A stretch of 64,000 nucleotides of DNA from Sphaerochaeta globosa str. Buddy (GCF_000190435.1 NC_015152.1:2920458-2984457); one strand, 5' to 3'; positions 1 to 9,194 are shown, counted from the stretch's first letter. Numbers and translations are program-made. Notes: generated by a model not told the origin, from the letters alone.

Positions 1-788
1 CTCAGGATTCTCGCCTTCGGCGGCTTTACCTTCTTCTCAAACACGATGAAAGGATCCTTGGCTATCTGATGTGCAGTCCAGCAGTACATGTCCGCTGCGG
101 TCATAATGGGTATGCGATAACGCCTTGGGATGAAGCGATAGCCCTTCTGCGCTTCTTTCTGCCAATGTTGGTAGCGCTTGATCTCATCTCTGATGAATGT
201 TTTGAATTGCTCAGGATGCTGCTGAACGTACTCTGAGTCCAAGGAGGTGAGGCCGCTTCCTCCAAGAGGGAGATAGCGCCTTCCAATCTCCAGGTCTTCC
301 TTTATATCGCGGATGAAGTTGATGTACTGCATCGCCCGACCAAGCATCACCGCATAACCGAAAGCCTCTTCACTGAGATCCATGATCCTTGCCATATACA
401 GGCCGATGACTTCGGCCGAGCCATAGATGTAGGTCAATACTTCATCGAGGCTTTCACACGTACGAGCAGACAGATCGTGTTCCATGGAGTCCAGGAACGC
501 TTCGGTCCAGGCAGGATCGAAATGTTTGCGGTTTTGCAGCTCCAAAAAAGCATCGATGATTACATCGCCGCTTGCCTTCCCTGATGTTAATGCCTCGGTA
601 TAGGTTTTCCGAAAAGCATGAAAAGCATCAGGGTCGACCGGTTGGTCGTCCACCAGGTTGTCAGCCACCCTGACAAACCCATACAAAGCATAGACATCCC
701 TGCGAACTACAGGAGGAAAGAAACGGGAACTGAAGTAATACGTCTTGCTCCCGTTTCTGAAAATGTGTTCATGTTTCTCAGCGACCAT
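1..788 (-). CDS. crtB: Phytoene synthase (squalene/phytoene synthase family), 3' end beyond window
   Basis: Translating the minus strand from an ATG at 788 gives 262 residues with no stop before the left edge, so the C-terminus is missing. The family condenses two prenyl diphosphates head to head, the first committed step to carotenoids. Both Asp-rich Mg-diphosphate motifs are visible: DNLVD near residue 40, and DIKED just before EIGRRYLP around residue 165. The late IPRRYRIPI segment is typical of bacterial CrtB. The start overlaps the end of the phytoene desaturase gene by 11 nt, which implies translational coupling. Whether the product is C40 or C30 cannot be decided from the sequence. An abnormal end cannot be excluded because it lies outside the window. 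Confidence 0.93.
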   Translation of the reverse strand, partial: MVAEKHEHIFRNGSKTYYFSSRFFPPVVRRDVYALYGFVRVADNLVDDQPVDPDAFHAFRKTYTEALTSGKASGDVIIDAFLELQNRKHFDPAWTEAFLDSMEHDLSARTCESLDEVLTYIYGSAEVIGLYMARIMDLSEEAFGYAVMLGRAMQYINFIRDIKEDLEIGRRYLPLGGSGLTSLDSEYVQQHPEQFKTFIRDEIKRYQHWQKEAQKGYRFIPRRYRIPIMTAADMYCWTAHQIAKDPFIVFEKKVKPPKARIL

Positions 789-2256
789 AGGTTTCTTGGA
801 TTTCCTTAGCAATCAATTCACTTGCAATGAGCACCATCGGTACTCCTACGCCCGGATGGGTATATTGGCCTGTGTAGTACAGATTCGATAATCGCTTGGC
901 TTGGTGTCTGGGACGGAACACTGCTGTTTGCAAAAGCGTGTGGCTCAGCCCCAACGCCGTGCCTTTGTAGGCATGGTAATCCTGGATGAAATCCCGATGC
1001 GTATACAGCCGTTTGACCAAGACATCCTGACTCAGATCCTCGCCGGTGACGCGCTTCACATGTTCGACCATCAAGGAGAAATATGCTTCCCTTTGTTCGT
1101 CGGTATCGGCAAGTCCGGGGGCTACCGGAACGAGCAGGAAGACGTTCTCACACCCTTGGGGTGCAGAACTTTGATCGGTTTTGGTGATGCAGCTGAGGTA
1201 AAAGCAGGGATCTTCCTGCGGCCATGCGGGGTTCTTGAAAATATCATCGAAATGTTCGTTCCAATCCTTGGCGAAGTAGAGGTTGTGATGCTCAAGACCC
1301 TTCAGCTCACGACCGATGCCCAGGTACGCAATGAACATGGAAGGAGCGACAACCCTCTTTTCCCAATAGGAGTCGGAATACGTCCGTTCCTCCTTCTTGA
1401 CCAAAGCTGTTTCGGTATGGTGATAGTCGGCGGAACTGACGATCACATCGGCTGTAAAATACCCTTTGGTTGTCTGTACGCCGACGGCCTTGCCGTCCTT
1501 GGTCACTATGTTCTTCACCTCTGTATCGGTGAGCAAAGAAACACCCAGTTCCCTACAAAGGTTGGCAAAACCCTCGGCCGCCCCTGCCATGCCTTTCTCA
1601 GGGAAGAATACACCCGGCTTAAGGTCTACATGACTCATGATCGAGTAAATGGCAGGTGCCTGGGCGGGATTGGTACCTAAGAATACCATGGCATACTCAA
1701 GAATCTGCTTGGCCCTGCGGTCCTGCACATAGTGCGAGACAAACGTGTCGAGTTTTCCCAACACTCCGAGCTTGAGGCCTTCAGTCATCAGGCGTCGGTT
1801 GAAAAACTGTCCGATATGCTTGTAGTCACGATAGAGGAAATCCTCCATGGCAACATCATATTTGTATGTCGATTGCTCCATGTAGGCTTTCAGGGCCTGA
1901 CCGCCACCCTTTTCAAAGGATTCGAAAATGGCAATGTCCTTTTCAAAATCCGGGGTAAGCGCTACCGTTCCCTCTTCCCCAAAGAACACCTTATAGTAGG
2001 GGTCCAACGGCTTGAGTTTGTAGTACGACTCCCGTTTCTTTCCAAAGAGGGAGAAGTAGCGTTCGAATACTTCGGGCATGAGGTACCAGGACGGCCCCAT
2101 ATCGAAGGTAAAGCCATCCTTATGCCAGTACCGGGCACGTCCGCCGAGCTCTGCGTTCTTTTCAACCACGGTTACCGTATATCCATCTCGTGCAAGCAAT
2201 GCAGCTGCGCTGAGGCCTCCAAAGCCTCCACCGATGACTAAAGCTTGTTTTCCCAT
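778..2256 (-). CDS. crtI: Phytoene desaturase (CrtI/CrtN family FAD-dependent)
   Basis: This 492-residue flavoprotein desaturates phytoene in the membrane during carotenoid synthesis. The N-terminal dinucleotide-binding motif GGGFGGLSAA (about residues 8-17) is followed by a Glu that ends the second beta strand, then GGRARYW and the GFTFDMGPSW substrate-side motif. The C-terminal signature YYTGQYTHPGVGVPMV is the usual second FAD-binding region of carotenoid desaturases. A reading frame opens at a TTG at 2262, but ATG 2256 lies 7 nt after an AGGA ribosome site and is preferred. It is the first gene of the crtI-crtB pair; the end overlaps crtB by 11 nt. The number of desaturations, and hence pigment colour, cannot be told. 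Confidence 0.93.
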   Translation of the reverse strand: MGKQALVIGGGFGGLSAAALLARDGYTVTVVEKNAELGGRARYWHKDGFTFDMGPSWYLMPEVFERYFSLFGKKRESYYKLKPLDPYYKVFFGEEGTVALTPDFEKDIAIFESFEKGGGQALKAYMEQSTYKYDVAMEDFLYRDYKHIGQFFNRRLMTEGLKLGVLGKLDTFVSHYVQDRRAKQILEYAMVFLGTNPAQAPAIYSIMSHVDLKPGVFFPEKGMAGAAEGFANLCRELGVSLLTDTEVKNIVTKDGKAVGVQTTKGYFTADVIVSSADYHHTETALVKKEERTYSDSYWEKRVVAPSMFIAYLGIGRELKGLEHHNLYFAKDWNEHFDDIFKNPAWPQEDPCFYLSCITKTDQSSAPQGCENVFLLVPVAPGLADTDEQREAYFSLMVEHVKRVTGEDLSQDVLVKRLYTHRDFIQDYHAYKGTALGLSHTLLQTAVFRPRHQAKRLSNLYYTGQYTHPGVGVPMVLIASELIAKEIQETYGR

Positions 2257-2416
2257 AGGCAAATCCTAGGGTGTTTATTGCGTAAAATCAAGGAAATAAT
2301 GCTCATCCATCCTTAAAAAGAAGGCTTCCGAATAAGAGAATGCAAAAGCTTTTCCCATCCTTTCTCCTTTTCCAAATGCGCTGGTTTGGATATGCTGAGG
2401 ACAAGGAGAATCAGAA

Positions 2417-2872
2417 ATGATCATTGACAAACTCAGCGACTTGCGTCGCTATGTGCCGGCTCTTCCAGACTTGGAGAAAGTCTGCTCAATAGTGGAAAGC
2501 GGAGTACTGAAAAACCAGAGCTTTGGAAGCTATAAGACTGAAAATCCGAAGGTTCGCTACAACCTCTTCACCTACCATACAGAAAAGATAGAAAGTGATG
2601 TCTATGAAATCCATCGCAAGGAAGTAGATGTACAGATTCTCCTTTCAGGTTTTGAGCGGATGGATATCGCTTCCAAGGATGGACTACAAACTGTCCGAGA
2701 GTACGACAGTGACAAGGATGCCTTGTTTTCCAAGGGTAAGAAGGCTGTCAGCTACCATGCTGATACCTCAACGTTTGCCCTGTTTTTCCCCGGTGAGCCC
2801 CATGCCCCCAATTTGGTGGATGGTGCTGCAACTGAAGTAGTGAAGGTGGTATTCAAGATTCTGGTATCCTGA
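2417..2872 (+). CDS. YhcH/YjgK/YiaL family cupin-like protein
   Basis: This 151-residue protein belongs to the DUF386 (YhcH/YjgK/YiaL) family, a small cupin-like fold. Family members usually occur with sialic acid or other sugar catabolic genes and include the EbgC beta-galactosidase subunit. Typical features are the start MIIDKLSDLRRY, the VRYNLFTYHTE region, the EIHRKEVDVQILLSG motif with a conserved His and Glu, and the C-terminal FFPGEPHAPN segment with a further His. The ribosome site AAGGAG is 7 nt before the ATG. It is not in a sugar operon here; its neighbours are divergent crtI and a MATE gene 27 nt downstream that seems to have its own promoter. The substrate is unknown. Confidence 0.85.
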   Translation: MIIDKLSDLRRYVPALPDLEKVCSIVESGVLKNQSFGSYKTENPKVRYNLFTYHTEKIESDVYEIHRKEVDVQILLSGFERMDIASKDGLQTVREYDSDKDALFSKGKKAVSYHADTSTFALFFPGEPHAPNLVDGAATEVVKVVFKILVS

Positions 2873-2899
2873 ACAGACAAAGGTCGTGTATCATAAGGC

Positions 2900-4225
2900 A
2901 TGCGTACAAACCTTGCGACCGATGCACTGCCTTCCTTGCTTGCAAAACTGGCCATCCCTTCGCTGGTTGCCTTGTTTGCAAGCTCGCTGTACAGCATTAC
3001 CGATAGCATCTTCTTGGGAAAAGCGGTAGGAGAGCTCGCCCTGGCAGGCCTGGGGTATGCCTCTCCCATCCAATTGTTTCTTGTTGCCTTCGCCCAGATG
3101 TTCGGGGCAGGCAGCGCGTCTGTGATCAGCCGGGCTTTGGGGAAACAGGACGAAAAACGAGCAGGAGCGGCTTTCAGCACTGCTCTTACGGCCCTGGTTT
3201 TGACCGTATGCAGCCTTGCACTCCTCTTTTTCCTACTTCCCTCATTGCTTTTGAAAGGTGATAATCCCGCCATCCAGGGACAAGCCCTTGCCTATCTGAA
3301 AATACTGCTTCCTTTCACCCCGCTTTTTTGTGCTTCCACGTTCCTGTCCGCCATCCTGCGTTCAGAAGGAAAGGCTGATAAAGCGCTGCTTCTTTTATTG
3401 CTGGGAAATGGCTTGAATATCGCCCTCGATGCCCTTTTCATCCTGAAGTTCGGCTGGGGTATCAAGGGCGCGGCCCTTGCTACGGCCCTCGGTCACACCG
3501 GGGCGTGCGCGTATGCCCTATCGCTCATACTGAACAAGAAGTTGCTGCTTAAGCCAAACAAGCCCGATTTCCAGTTGCTTAAGCAGATTGTTCCCCTGGG
3601 ACTTCCCTCACTGGTCAGGCAGTTGGGCACTACCTTGGTCATTGCCACAGTCAATACTCTTTTGATACAAACAGCAGGACAAGCTGCCCTAGCTTCCTAT
3701 ACCATCATCAACCAACTGACCATGCTCGCCTACCTGCCGCTTTCCGCCTTGGTGATGGGCTTCTCACCGATCGCAGGCTTTGCCTACGGGGCTAGCAACA
3801 AGAAGCGCTTAAGAGCCCTGATCAAACTCTCGCTTCTTTTGCAGATAGGTATTGGTTTGTTGCTGCTTGCGGTATTCCAGCTCTTTTCTGAGTCATTGGT
3901 GGGGCTCTTCAGCAGTGACAAAGCACTTGTTGCTTCAACACTGCCATGGGTTCGCATTGTCCTTGCAACCATTCCCTTCATCGGCATCCAAAGCTTGGGA
4001 GCGGCCTACTTTCAGAGTATCGGCAAGAGCATACAATCACTGCTGCTGTGGACGGGCAGGCAGTTTCTCTTCCTGTTGCCACTTGTATTGGCCTTCTCCC
4101 ATCTCTTTGGCTCAAAGGGCTTGTGGTTCTCCTTCCCCCTCTCGGACATGCTGGCGGTAGGCTTGACCATTGGCTTGCTCATCCAAGAGAAGAAACGTGA
4201 ATTTTCCCTCTCTGATGCTCGGTGA
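2900..4225 (+). CDS. MATE family efflux transporter
   Basis: A 441-residue membrane protein of normal MATE length with about 12 hydrophobic segments arranged as two similar halves. The early segment SLVALFASSLYSITDSIFLG and later FGAGSASVISRALG are typical of bacterial MATE proteins, which export cationic drugs or metabolites in exchange for Na+ or H+. The ATG has no ribosome site at normal spacing: aagg ends 1 nt before it. A -10-like TATCAT at 2889-2894 ends 5 nt before the ATG, so a leaderless transcript is possible, though no good -35 is visible. Substrate unknown. Confidence 0.92.
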   Translation: MRTNLATDALPSLLAKLAIPSLVALFASSLYSITDSIFLGKAVGELALAGLGYASPIQLFLVAFAQMFGAGSASVISRALGKQDEKRAGAAFSTALTALVLTVCSLALLFFLLPSLLLKGDNPAIQGQALAYLKILLPFTPLFCASTFLSAILRSEGKADKALLLLLLGNGLNIALDALFILKFGWGIKGAALATALGHTGACAYALSLILNKKLLLKPNKPDFQLLKQIVPLGLPSLVRQLGTTLVIATVNTLLIQTAGQAALASYTIINQLTMLAYLPLSALVMGFSPIAGFAYGASNKKRLRALIKLSLLLQIGIGLLLLAVFQLFSESLVGLFSSDKALVASTLPWVRIVLATIPFIGIQSLGAAYFQSIGKSIQSLLLWTGRQFLFLLPLVLAFSHLFGSKGLWFSFPLSDMLAVGLTIGLLIQEKKREFSLSDAR

Positions 4226-4250
4226 GTTCAAGAAGAATTCTTTCACCTTC

Positions 4251-4279
4251 TTGCACCATGACTATCAGGGTTGTACGCT
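4251..4279 (+). promoter_or_regulatory. Sigma-70-type promoter of acetolactate decarboxylase gene
   Basis: TTGCAC at 4251-4256, a 17-bp spacer and TACGCT at 4274-4279 lie just upstream of the lipoprotein start at 4302. The predicted leader is about 16 nt and includes a weak AGG ribosome site. Assigned by eye. Confidence 0.5.
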
Positions 4280-4301
4280 ACTAGCAAAAGGCAGGTTGTA
4301 C

Positions 4302-5123
4302 ATGAAGTATTGGCGCGTTCGTTCACGTAGGTTTCTTTTGGTCTGCATGCTCGTGGTGGTGTTGGTTCTTTCAGGATGCAGCACGCTTAATCGTCAAAGC
4401 GGTCATTTGTTCCAGGTTTCATTACTTAATGCCTTGCTGCTTGGCGAGTACGATGGCTTTTTGCCTGTTGAGGACTTGAAGAGGTATGGAGACATCGGCA
4501 TCGGCACCTTCGATACCCTCGACGGGGAGATGATCCTGCTCGATGGGACGGTCTATCAAGCCAAGGCAGACGGTACTGTACTGCCTGTGGGGGACTCAAT
4601 AATGATTCCCTTTGCCATGGCCACCCATTTCTCGCCTACACTCGGGGCGAAATCACTGTCCTCTATTTCTGGAATCGAAGCCTTGAAAACAAGCTTGGAC
4701 CGGATGATCAGCAGTACAACCAATGACTTCAACCGCTTCTATGTCGTGAAACTGGAAGGTTCGTTCAGCCATGTACGGATACGCAGCGTTCCTGCCCAGG
4801 AAAAGCCCTACCAGAGGCTTGCAACGATTGCCGCTTCCCAGAAGGAATACGTCTTACAGCAAGTCGACGGCAGTATCGTTGCGTTCCGCTGTCCGGATTA
4901 TGTACAGGGGATCAACATGCCGGGTTGGCATCTCCATTTCCTCTCTTCCGATACCCTCAAGGGCGGCCATCTTTTGGAAGTCGATGTTCAAGAAGCTGAG
5001 TTGGAAATGGGGGATATGAAGGAGTACACGCTTGTGCTTCCTGATAGTGAAAGTTTTGCAGCCATGGATATAGCTCATGACCTGAGCAAGGAGACCCAAG
5101 CCGTTGAAGGAATACGCAAGTAG
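4302..5123 (+). CDS. budA: Alpha-acetolactate decarboxylase, predicted lipoprotein
   Basis: The family converts 2-acetolactate to acetoin. The 273-residue product has an N-terminal hydrophobic segment ending in a classic lipobox LSGC (Cys 26), so it should be lipid-anchored outside the cytoplasm. The mature part begins LFQVSLLNALLLGEYDG and contains GIGTFDTLDGEMILLDG and VQGINMPGWHLHF. Zinc ligands of the family are visible as HLH in GWHLHF and the His in GGHLLEV about ten residues later. A longer frame opens at 4170, but the lipobox spacing and the promoter at 4251-4279 favour ATG 4302. Some Bacillus enzymes are also exported. No acetolactate synthase gene is in the window. Confidence 0.85.
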   Translation: MKYWRVRSRRFLLVCMLVVVLVLSGCSTLNRQSGHLFQVSLLNALLLGEYDGFLPVEDLKRYGDIGIGTFDTLDGEMILLDGTVYQAKADGTVLPVGDSIMIPFAMATHFSPTLGAKSLSSISGIEALKTSLDRMISSTTNDFNRFYVVKLEGSFSHVRIRSVPAQEKPYQRLATIAASQKEYVLQQVDGSIVAFRCPDYVQGINMPGWHLHFLSSDTLKGGHLLEVDVQEAELEMGDMKEYTLVLPDSESFAAMDIAHDLSKETQAVEGIRK

Positions 5124-5184
5124 AACATCAAACTGGTTGTTGGATGGGGAATAGCAGGACTTGTCAGCTCTCGCTGTCGCATAG

Positions 5185-5212
5185 GGAATCCGACCCATTC
5201 GAGTCGGATTCC
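5185..5212. terminator. Hairpin between convergent genes, possible terminator
   Basis: A perfect 10-bp stem (GGAATCCGAC with GTCGGATTCC) and an 8-nt loop lie between the convergent acetolactate decarboxylase and VOC genes. Neither strand has a strong T-run, so termination is plausible rather than certain. Confidence 0.5.
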
Positions 5213-5243
5213 TGAATCTGCAAATCTTTCAGATGTCACGTAT

Positions 5244-5696
5244 TCATGCATGACGCTCGGTTAGTTCAATGACGATTCCTTCCACAGTTGAGAGATACAG
5301 AATCTTGTTCCCCTTGTTGGGACCGGATGAGACAGTAATCAGGCTGCCTAGCTCTTTCAAGCCAAAGGTAGCTGCAGCGCGGCGGATCTTCTCGATATCC
5401 TCGATATTGATCGAAAGATGCCAATGACCGATATCCACAACCTTTGGTTGATAGCGAGCAGTACCTGAAGTCTGCGCATAGCACAAGATTTCCAAGGTAA
5501 ACCCGCCCCCACTGATATATGCAATTTCAACAGTCGCATCGGAATGGCCCGTCACCTGGGATTGCACGCCGATATCCCTAGGGCCGCGATCAAGTACGGT
5601 ATAGTCGAATAACTCAGTCATGATGACAAGGAACCTATCCAGATCCTCCACCACCAAACCTACATGATTGGTGCTTAGAACACGGCATTCACTCAT
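5244..5696 (-). CDS. VOC (glyoxalase/bleomycin-resistance) superfamily protein
   Basis: A 150-residue protein with the two-module vicinal-oxygen-chelate fold. It starts at STNHVGLVVEDLDRFLVIM and has a second module at DIGHWHLSINIEDIEKI. Candidate metal ligands are the His in NHVGLV, a Glu in FTLEILCY, the His in GHWHLS and the late Glu in GIVIELTE. It resembles methylmalonyl-CoA epimerase and lactoylglutathione lyase relatives without clearly being either. Its ATG overlaps the stop of the oxidoreductase gene (ATGA), so it is the last gene of the tricarboxylate-transporter operon and probably acts on the imported compound. Confidence 0.82.
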   Translation of the reverse strand: MSECRVLSTNHVGLVVEDLDRFLVIMTELFDYTVLDRGPRDIGVQSQVTGHSDATVEIAYISGGGFTLEILCYAQTSGTARYQPKVVDIGHWHLSINIEDIEKIRRAAATFGLKELGSLITVSSGPNKGNKILYLSTVEGIVIELTERHA

Positions 5697-7066
5697 ATGT
5701 TCTTACCCTCCCTGTACATCCTTTCTAGCTCAGAGCCTGCAAGGTCGAGCATATCGAGGGTGATAACCTCACCTTTTTGTACATCCTTCGTCAATTTCTT
5801 GCCTGCAATGAGGTAGTAAGGGGCTGCATCAATCGGGGCTTCCTGTGCACTAAGCAGCTCTACATACACGTCATCGAGTAGGCGGTGATGGCCTCGTAAG
5901 TCCATCCGCTCGCCTTGCTTGAAGTCACGTTCTGCGGTTGCGAGCATAATGGACTGATGGGTACATGCGTCGTAGGTGGAAAGACCGAGGCGGAAGGCAT
6001 TCACCACCGACAACGGAGCTTCCACTCCCATGAAGTGATACGGCAGGTACATGCAGGCATATTTGCCATTTTGACTGACGATGTGGCCCTTGGCCTTGAG
6101 CAAGCCCCATACCTTCTCATCGTGGCAGCGCACTATGACAAAGACACCGCCGGCAAAGCTTGCCTCATCGGGTCGGCGCAGGTTGTTGAACACATCCACC
6201 ACCCCTGTTTTGGTAAGCACACCCCCATCTTCGATCGGGATGTAAATATCGGCAAGTTCTTCCACCCGGCACACTGGGTAGTGAAAACGGTCACAGGAGG
6301 GCCGTAAGGCCGTCGCATTGCTGACTACGTTCATCTCACAGTAATCGGGAACGGCGAACTGTGGGAAGTCAGAGAGAATTCTGCTGCGCTCCTTAAGTGT
6401 TTGCATACTCTCCAGGTGCCAACAGGTTGCCAATTCAGGCAAGTCTGCCTTCTGGCCTTGAAATTCAAAGCTTCCGCTTTCGAGGTCATAAACAAAATCG
6501 TATTCGCTGGACTTGCCGCAGGCAATGATTTCCAGGCCCAATGTTTTCACCCAACTCAACAGCTGGATAAGGTTGGCAGGCTGGTCCCCCGCTGCAATGG
6601 CATATACGCACTTGTGGTGTTTTGCAAGGTTGTACAGGTAGGGACCTGAGACACAATCGGCTTCCTTGGAGACCATACAGACATGAATACCTTGTTTCAG
6701 GCACGCTTGAGCCATCACCGAGCTCACCTCAGGAGAGCCGGTAGCCTCAACCAACACATCGATCTTGCAGAATGGCAGAAGTGTTCCATCCTCCAGGATG
6801 ATGATGGGATCGTCGGTCTTCAGAGCCTGTTCGATATCGCGCTGGTTCCTGCAGGGATGAAAGCGCGAGCTGTCATACTTCAGTGACTCCAGCAGCTTTC
6901 TCGATACATCCATATCCAGGTCGCAGATGACCCGCAGCGAAAGGGAGTCCTGCATCCTGGGGACCTGTGCCAGAAATGAATAGCCGAAACCGCCATTAGC
7001 TCCGATGATGCCAACTTGAGCGACTTTTGCATTATCTTTGAATAAGGTTGAATAGTTCATCAGCAT
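5693..7066 (-). CDS. Homoserine dehydrogenase-like NAD(P)-dependent oxidoreductase with C-terminal SAF domain
   Basis: This 457-residue protein matches the COG4091 type. It has an N-terminal Rossmann domain (VGIIGANGGFGYSF near residue 18, then VDVLVEATGSPEV), a central catalytic region, and a C-terminal SAF-like segment (YYLIAGKKLTKDVQKGEVITLDML). The family includes the DRL/DXR-II enzymes that make methylerythritol phosphate in Brucella, so family membership alone does not fix the reaction. Here the gene sits between a tripartite tricarboxylate transporter and a VOC protein, which suggests catabolism of the imported organic acid or polyol. AGAGG lies 5 nt before the ATG. DXR-II activity is an alternative but less likely from context. 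Confidence 0.78.
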   Translation of the reverse strand: MLMNYSTLFKDNAKVAQVGIIGANGGFGYSFLAQVPRMQDSLSLRVICDLDMDVSRKLLESLKYDSSRFHPCRNQRDIEQALKTDDPIIILEDGTLLPFCKIDVLVEATGSPEVSSVMAQACLKQGIHVCMVSKEADCVSGPYLYNLAKHHKCVYAIAAGDQPANLIQLLSWVKTLGLEIIACGKSSEYDFVYDLESGSFEFQGQKADLPELATCWHLESMQTLKERSRILSDFPQFAVPDYCEMNVVSNATALRPSCDRFHYPVCRVEELADIYIPIEDGGVLTKTGVVDVFNNLRRPDEASFAGGVFVIVRCHDEKVWGLLKAKGHIVSQNGKYACMYLPYHFMGVEAPLSVVNAFRLGLSTYDACTHQSIMLATAERDFKQGERMDLRGHHRLLDDVYVELLSAQEAPIDAAPYYLIAGKKLTKDVQKGEVITLDMLDLAGSELERMYREGKNI

Positions 7067-7147
7067 TGTTTCCTCTTGGTAGTTTGATAGACAGAGGCTC
7101 TCCCTTCATACGAAGGGATTCTGAGTCTCAGGTTTTTTCACTCTTTT

Positions 7148-8653
7148 TCAGTTCTTGCGGGCTTTTGAGAAAGCAATCAGTTTCTGTATCACAGGAAAAA
7201 GCAGCAGAGCAAAGGTGCAAATCAGAATCACCGCAGATATCGGTTTCTCGAAGAATACCCAAAGGCTTCCTTGTGAAATACTGAGAGCCTGGCGCATCGA
7301 GACCTCCAGCCGAGGTGCCAATACAAAAGCCAACAACACAGGAGAGGACGGGAATGCCTGTTTCTTCAAATAAAAGGCCACCACCCCTGCAGTCACCATG
7401 ACACCCATGTCAAAGATGCTGTTGCCTACCGCATAGGAACCTACGAGACAGATCACCATAATAATGGGAATCATGACTCGTTTGGAAATCTTGAGGAAAG
7501 ACACCAGAAACGGGAGAACCGCCATACCGGCAACTAGACAGAGTATATTGCCGAAATACATGGAACTGATCAGGCCCCAGACAAAATCCGGATTCGACTC
7601 GAACAACAGCGGGCCGGGCCTCAGCCCCCACATCATCAAACCTCCAAGAAGAACCGCACTGGTGGAGGATCCAGGGATGCCCAATGAAAGCAACGGTGCA
7701 AAAGAACCTACAGCAGCTGCATTGTTTGCAGCTTCGGAAACCGCGACACCGGTAATCTCGCCTGTTCCCAGCGTATGTCGTTTCTTTCCAATGCGCTTCT
7801 CCAGGATATAGGCAAGGAAGGATCCGGTGGTTGCTCCTGCACCGGGAAGAAAACCGATGAAGTTACCCAACACGCCGCTTCGTACCGACGGCCAGAAAAT
7901 TTCCTTGAACTCAGCCCAGCTCAGCATGCTTTCACGAATGGAAAGCTTCTTCACTCCATCGACCTTGAAATCCTTGGAATCGCTGATCATCTCCAGGACT
8001 TGGCTGAAACCGAACATGCCGATCACCAACGGAACGAAGGTGATGCCGCCGATGAGGTTGAGGCTGCCGAAGTTGTAACGGGCGTTGCCTGAAGCCCCGT
8101 CGATGCCGATGGTTGAAAGCAGGATGCCAAGGCATGCTGTCACCAGACCCTTGACCGGATCGTCGCCGAGCAGCCAACCGATTGAGGTCAGAGCAAGGAA
8201 AATCAGGGCGGCTACTTCTGCCGGTCCGAATTTCAGACCGATTTCCGCCAGAAGCGGGCCGAAAATGGTCAAAAAGACAATACCGATGCTCCCACCGATG
8301 AATGAGGCATAGTTGCCGGTAGCCAGGGACTTGCCCGCTTTTCCTTTCAATGTCAGCTGGTATCCATCGAGGGCGGTCACCACTGCTGGAGTATCGCCGG
8401 GGATATTCAACAGGGTGGCACTGTACGCACCGCCATACATATTTCCATAGTAGATGCCGGCAAGCATGATGATTCCTGCCGTTGGACTCATTTTAAATGT
8501 CATAGGCAGCAACATGGAGATACCCGCTGCAGCCCCGATTCCAGGCATCGCACCAACTACAATACCCAGCAGAGATCCAATAAATGCCGCCATCGCATTA
8601 CTGAACGTAAATGCGACTGAGAAGCCTTGCATCAATAATTCCCAATTGTTCAT
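7148..8653 (-). CDS. tctA: Tripartite tricarboxylate transporter, large permease subunit
   Basis: A 501-residue membrane protein with about 12 hydrophobic segments and the characteristic TctA stretches: GAMPGIGAAAGISMLLP, YGGAYSATLLNIPGD near residue 75, and FLPGAGATTGSFLAY in the second half. Together with TctB and the binding protein it imports carboxylates using an ion gradient. The ribosome site AAGGAGG precedes the ATG by about 6 nt. It follows tctB after 18 nt and is followed by the oxidoreductase gene 81 nt later. The ligand is unknown; the family transports citrate, tartrate, terephthalate and other acids. Confidence 0.95.
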   Translation of the reverse strand: MNNWELLMQGFSVAFTFSNAMAAFIGSLLGIVVGAMPGIGAAAGISMLLPMTFKMSPTAGIIMLAGIYYGNMYGGAYSATLLNIPGDTPAVVTALDGYQLTLKGKAGKSLATGNYASFIGGSIGIVFLTIFGPLLAEIGLKFGPAEVAALIFLALTSIGWLLGDDPVKGLVTACLGILLSTIGIDGASGNARYNFGSLNLIGGITFVPLVIGMFGFSQVLEMISDSKDFKVDGVKKLSIRESMLSWAEFKEIFWPSVRSGVLGNFIGFLPGAGATTGSFLAYILEKRIGKKRHTLGTGEITGVAVSEAANNAAAVGSFAPLLSLGIPGSSTSAVLLGGLMMWGLRPGPLLFESNPDFVWGLISSMYFGNILCLVAGMAVLPFLVSFLKISKRVMIPIIMVICLVGSYAVGNSIFDMGVMVTAGVVAFYLKKQAFPSSPVLLAFVLAPRLEVSMRQALSISQGSLWVFFEKPISAVILICTFALLLFPVIQKLIAFSKARKN

Positions 8654-8671
8654 ACCCTTCCTCCTTCTTCT

Positions 8672-9133
8672 CTAGAAACCGAATATGCTGCGAGGAAAGG
8701 GAATCCTCAGCCACACGACAAAGATCAGGTACACCAGCAGCGTCACGATGACCGAGATGATCAGAGATTTGGACAGGCGTACTTTACTGATGAAAAGCAG
8801 CCAGATGAACGATGTAAGGAACATCGAAACCACTACTCCGGCAAAGCGGAACACCACAATGGCAGCAATGGTATACACCACTGGAAGCAGTGGACGAATG
8901 CGGGACAAGGAAAAGGTACTCGCTGTTTGAGATGTTTGACGGTGATTCATGCGAATCCGCTTGATTTCCTTGATTAGGAGAACGCAGGAGAAAATCATCA
9001 ATATTACAGAGAATATGACCGGGATGAATCCGCTGCCCGGCTGATTCTTATTCCAAAACGTATACACCATCAAACCTTGCTGACACCAATATCCCGACAG
9101 CAGAAAGATAATGAGGTTGATTGCTAGTTCCAT
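8672..9133 (-). CDS. tctB: Tripartite tricarboxylate transporter, small permease subunit
   Basis: A 153-residue protein with four hydrophobic segments (about 3-22, 35-52, 78-105 and 110-140), as expected for TctB. It is recognised mainly by size, topology and position between the binding protein and TctA. A ribosome site AAAGGAA lies 6 nt before the ATG. It is separated from the upstream binding-protein gene by a GC-rich hairpin. Confidence 0.85.
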   Translation of the reverse strand: MELAINLIIFLLSGYWCQQGLMVYTFWNKNQPGSGFIPVIFSVILMIFSCVLLIKEIKRIRMNHRQTSQTASTFSLSRIRPLLPVVYTIAAIVVFRFAGVVVSMFLTSFIWLLFISKVRLSKSLIISVIVTLLVYLIFVVWLRIPFPRSIFGF

Positions 9134-9151
9134 ACCCTATTCCTTTTATGA

Positions 9152-9177
9152 ATCAGGGGGCTCTTCGCCCCCCTGAT
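9152..9177 (-). other. Intergenic mRNA hairpin between tctC and tctB
   Basis: A 9-bp stem (ATCAGGGGG with CCCCCTGAT) lies 17 nt after the tctC stop and before tctB, with no T-run. This placement after a binding-protein gene suggests a 3'-end stabiliser or partial terminator that lets tctC be expressed above the permease genes. Confidence 0.65.
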
Positions 9178-9194
9178 CGTTCAGTACTGTATCA

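Noticed and set aside
901-1680. Long plus-strand open frame opposite crtI (259 codons)
   Set aside because: It is antisense to a clear CrtI coding sequence, has no family features and no ribosome site; it mirrors the codon bias of the true gene.
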